Shown one piece after another: positions 61,548 to 64,000 of a stretch of 64,000 bases of DNA. Origin of the DNA: JBIOXB01 sp050732395 (GTDB taxonomy: Bacteria > Zhuqueibacterota > Zhuqueibacteria > Zhuqueibacterales > Zhuqueibacteraceae). Where the stretch lies: contig JBOHQX010000078.1 in assembly GCA_050732395.1 (NCBI GenBank), positions 16,500 through 80,499 of the forward strand. Reading direction: 5' to 3'. The stretch's first letter is position 1, and the number at the start of each line of letters is the position of its first letter. A program made the position numbers and the translations under genes. The notes below the pieces were generated by a model. The model saw only the letters and a list, made by a program, of their open reading frames with translations. It was not told the DNA's origin and did no database searches.

Positions 61548-63521
61548 CCCAAGTTCGACACTTCAAAATTCTTTCGGAGCAAAATCTGGGTTGGCCGATG
61601 GAAATTCCTCAGGTTTTTCGGAAAATTTCCGCAAAACGCCGTGTGGTGAAGACCTACCCCGTTGCCCAGCGGGGTAGGATTTGTTATATTGCGGCATGCA
61701 CCTGCGGAAAATCTGCCGCAAGAAAGATGGCAAGTCGCATGAGTATTGGGCGCTGGTCGAATCCTATCGCACCGCGCGTGGCTCGCGACAACGCATCGTG
61801 GCTTATCTGGGCAATTTGGATGCCGCGGCACGGCTCGGGATTCAACAAGCGGCTTGTCCTGCCGCGGCGCACAGTCATTTCTGATCAGCAGACCTCGTGC
61901 CTTCACAACGCAATCACTGAAGGGCAGGCCCCGCCAGAATGGGTAGAAGTGATGTTAGCGCCGTGCGCACTGAACGTCCACGCCGCTTTGGCGATGTGTG
62001 GCTGGCTTTGGAACTGCTCCGCCGATTGCACCTGGATCGTTTCTTTCAAAAACAATTGGCGAGCACACGCCCGAGATTGCTTGGGCGGATTTGGCCACCA
62101 TCTTGATTGTGGCTCGCTTCTGTGAGCCCAGCAGCGAGCTTCATATTGCCGAACATTTTTACAAGAACAGCGCCTTGGCCGATTTGCTCGGCATTCCGGC
62201 GAACAAAATTTATGACAATCGCCTGTATCGTGCTTTGGATCATTTGCTGCCGCACAAAGACAAACTGCAACAACATCTCAAAGAACGCTTTGGCGAGTTG
62301 TTTCACATCAACTATGATTTGATGTTATACGATGTCACTTCCACTTACTTTGACGGCGAAGCGGCCGCCAATCCGACAGCGCAACGCGGTTATTCACGTG
62401 ATCACCGCTCGGATTGTAAACAAGTCTGCATTGCGCTGGTGGTCACCAAAGAAGGAATTCCGTTAGGCTATGAAATTTTCGCCGGCAACAAGCACGATTC
62501 CAAGACCGTCGAAGACATTATCACCAGAATGGAAAAGCTCTATGGCAAAGCCGATCGCATTTGGATTATGGATCGTGGCATGATCAGTCCTAAGACCCTC
62601 ACCCTGCTGAATCAGGAGCAACGCCGCTATATTCTGGGCATGCCAAAAAGCCAACTCAAGCACTTCGCCGACGAGCTCGAGCAAGAGGGCTGGCAAACGA
62701 TTCGCGAAGGTCTGGAGGTCAAGCTCTGTTCTTCGTCATTGGGCCATGAAGACGAGGTCTTCATTCTCTGCCGGAGCCCGCGCGAGCGGCCAAAGAAAAA
62801 GCCATTCATGATCGTTTTCTCAAACGTCTCGAAACGGAATTGTGCAAGCTGCAAAAGAGCTGCGACACTGGTCGGGTTCCCAGCGTCCAACTTGCCGAAC
62901 GTCGCCTTGGTCGTTTGTTGGAGCGCCATCAACGCGCCACCGCATTTTTTACGATCACCGTCCGCGACAACAATGGCGTGGTGCAAGTTAGTTGGTCACG
63001 GTGTGAGCCGCAAAAAACTTGGGCACAAATCAGCGAAGGTTGTTATGTGTTGCGCAGCAATGTCAAAAACTGGACAGCCATCGAGTTGTGGCAAGCGTAC
63101 ATTCAACTAACGGACGCAGAAGCCGCGTTCCGCATTCACAAAAACGATCTTCAATTGCGACCCATTTGGCATCAAAAAGAAAAACGTGTTCAAGCTCATA
63201 TCTTGGTCTGCTTCTTGGCCTATGTACTGTGGAAATGCTTCGGCCAAATGTGCAAACAAGCGGGCTTGGGCGATGAGCCGCGCAAAGTGATTGCAGAATT
63301 CAAAAATCTCCAATTGACCGATGTGGTACTGCCCACGCGCAAAGGTGTCGATATTCGCTTACGCTGTGTTTCCAAACCCGACGCGGACTTGGCGCTATTA
63401 ATGCACAAACTCAGACTTAAGCCGCCGGCGCGATTGACGCCCGATCGCGATCTGTAGTGAAGACTTCTGAAAATTTCTATTGAAAATATTCATCTTAACT
63501 TTGGCAACTGTCGAACTTGGG
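61548..63521 (+). mobile_element. IS1634-family insertion sequence, degenerate
   Basis: The ends are CCCAAGTTCGACA (61548-61560) and TGTCGAACTTGGG (63509-63521), perfect 13-base inverted repeats. CTAA flanks both sides (61544-61547, 63522-63525), a likely target duplication. A hairpin (CCTACCCCG/CGGGGTAGG, 61653-61678) precedes the transposase start, as in IS elements that block read-through. The transposase is broken by frameshifts. Confidence 0.85.
61696..63457 (+). pseudogene. IS1634-type transposase, multiple frameshifts
   Basis: The N-terminus MHLRKICRKKDGKSHEYWAL and YRTARGSRQRIVAYLGNLD is in frame 1 of the window; PPEWVEV in frame 2; VRTERPRRFGDVWLALELL back in frame 1; EHTPEIAWADLATILIVARFC through YDVTSTYFDG, GYEIFAGNKHDSKTVEDII and DRGMISPKTL in the third frame (from about 62068); then AAKEKAIHDRFLKRLETEL to the C-terminus in frame 2. 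That is at least four shifts. DDE residues lie in YDVTSTY, DRGM and the late ITVRDNNG/EAAFRIHK region. It is an IS4-superfamily DDE transposase, inactive unless the shifts are sequencing errors. Confidence 0.85.
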
Positions 63522-63553
63522 CTAATACTTCGACTCCAAATATAATCGAGCGG

Positions 63554-64000
63554 GTGGCTCACGCAATAACCCCTGAAGATATTCTTGGTATTCGAGACCT
63601 TCGGGAAGTGCAGCTCTCTCAAGATGGCAAGCGAATTGCCTTTGTAGTCAGAGAACCTGCCGACCCAAAGAAACCACGTGAAGCTCGGCCCTCGAACATC
63701 TGGAGTGTGCCAGCCGACGGGAGCGAGCTTCCGCGACCGCTGATTCCTGCCCTGCGGAATGCCGCTTCGCCACGCTGGTCACCTGACGGTCGAACGTTGG
63801 CATTTATTTCCGACCGCGGAGAATCAACTAATGATGACGCTGAACAAACTGTTCAGATTTATTTGCTGCGTAACAATGGTGGGCAGGTTGAGCGACTGAC
63901 CTCCGTACCGGGGGGCGTGGAACAGTTCGCGTGGTCGCCTGACAGCAAAATGATTGCTTTCACCGCACGTGATCAGGCCACTTCGGAAGAACAGGAGAGA
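63554..64000 (+). CDS. S9 prolyl-oligopeptidase-family peptidase, N-terminal part (runs off the window)
   Basis: The visible 149 codons encode AITPEDILGIRDLREVQLSQDGKRIAFVV and propeller repeats such as SPRWSPDGRTLAFISDRGE and QFAWSPDSKMIAFTARDQ, the N-terminal beta-propeller of S9 dipeptidyl/acylaminoacyl peptidases; the catalytic domain must lie beyond 64000. A GTG at 63554 is the first plausible start, but the frame is open back into the insertion sequence and no signal peptide is seen, so the native start may have been lost. It begins only 33 bases after the insertion sequence end. Confidence 0.75.
   Translation, partial: MAHAITPEDILGIRDLREVQLSQDGKRIAFVVREPADPKKPREARPSNIWSVPADGSELPRPLIPALRNAASPRWSPDGRTLAFISDRGESTNDDAEQTVQIYLLRNNGGQVERLTSVPGGVEQFAWSPDSKMIAFTARDQATSEEQER

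Overview
The window reads as chromosomal DNA of a Gram-negative member of the FCB superphylum, most like candidate phylum KSB1 or Calditrichota. The basis is a secreted protease ending in an LPNYPNPFN-type FlgD/type IX sorting module, a short primary sigma factor without region 1.1, a DUF5777-type outer-membrane barrel, dTDP-sugar and polyprenyl-phosphate sugar genes, and intergenic TGTCATTC...GAATGACA inverted repeats. This placement is inference; no rRNA or tRNA gene was recognised and no CRISPR array was seen.

Layout. 1-6826: Tat-type N-acyl-D-amino-acid deacylase, then envelope polysaccharide genes (dTDP-glucose 4,6-dehydratase, UDP-sugar 6-dehydrogenase, a GT2 + sugar-phosphotransferase fusion) closed by a terminator shared with the next, convergent unit. 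7037-11283 (minus strand): a four-gene run ubiA - ubiX - small secreted protein - matrixin protease. 11514-17263: threonine aldolase, a solute-binding-like protein coupled to a sensor histidine kinase, rpsU with a long leader, and the primary sigma factor. 17942-20985: a methyltransferase / flavoprotein / type III polyketide synthase operon that resembles alkylresorcinol-quinone clusters. 21044-23242: a GT4-nucleotidyltransferase fusion. 23317-26979: four exported c-type haem proteins, including a beta-barrel with its own CX4CH haem site.

27200-43199 is the most unusual part: five cobalamin-binding-type radical SAM proteins interleaved with a methyltransferase, GT87, GT9, GT2 and GT-C glycosyltransferases and an SGNH hydrolase. 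It looks like an undescribed glycolipid or surface-glycan pathway. It is followed by a GH19-like lysozyme/chitinase and a Tat-type class V aminotransferase.

45859-61547 is an accessory tract of carbohydrate enzymes (GH63-like, GH13, glucose dehydrogenase), an esterase and transporters (SulP, a DAACS + binding-protein fusion, AI-2E, VIT). It also holds gene wrecks: a PPK2 remnant, an AI-2E tail, a Ca2+/H+ antiporter remnant, a truncated outer-membrane protein and a truncated membrane protein. It is rich in short inverted-repeat elements of several families. A frameshifted IS1634-type insertion sequence (61548-63521) ends the tract. The window closes inside an S9 peptidase gene.
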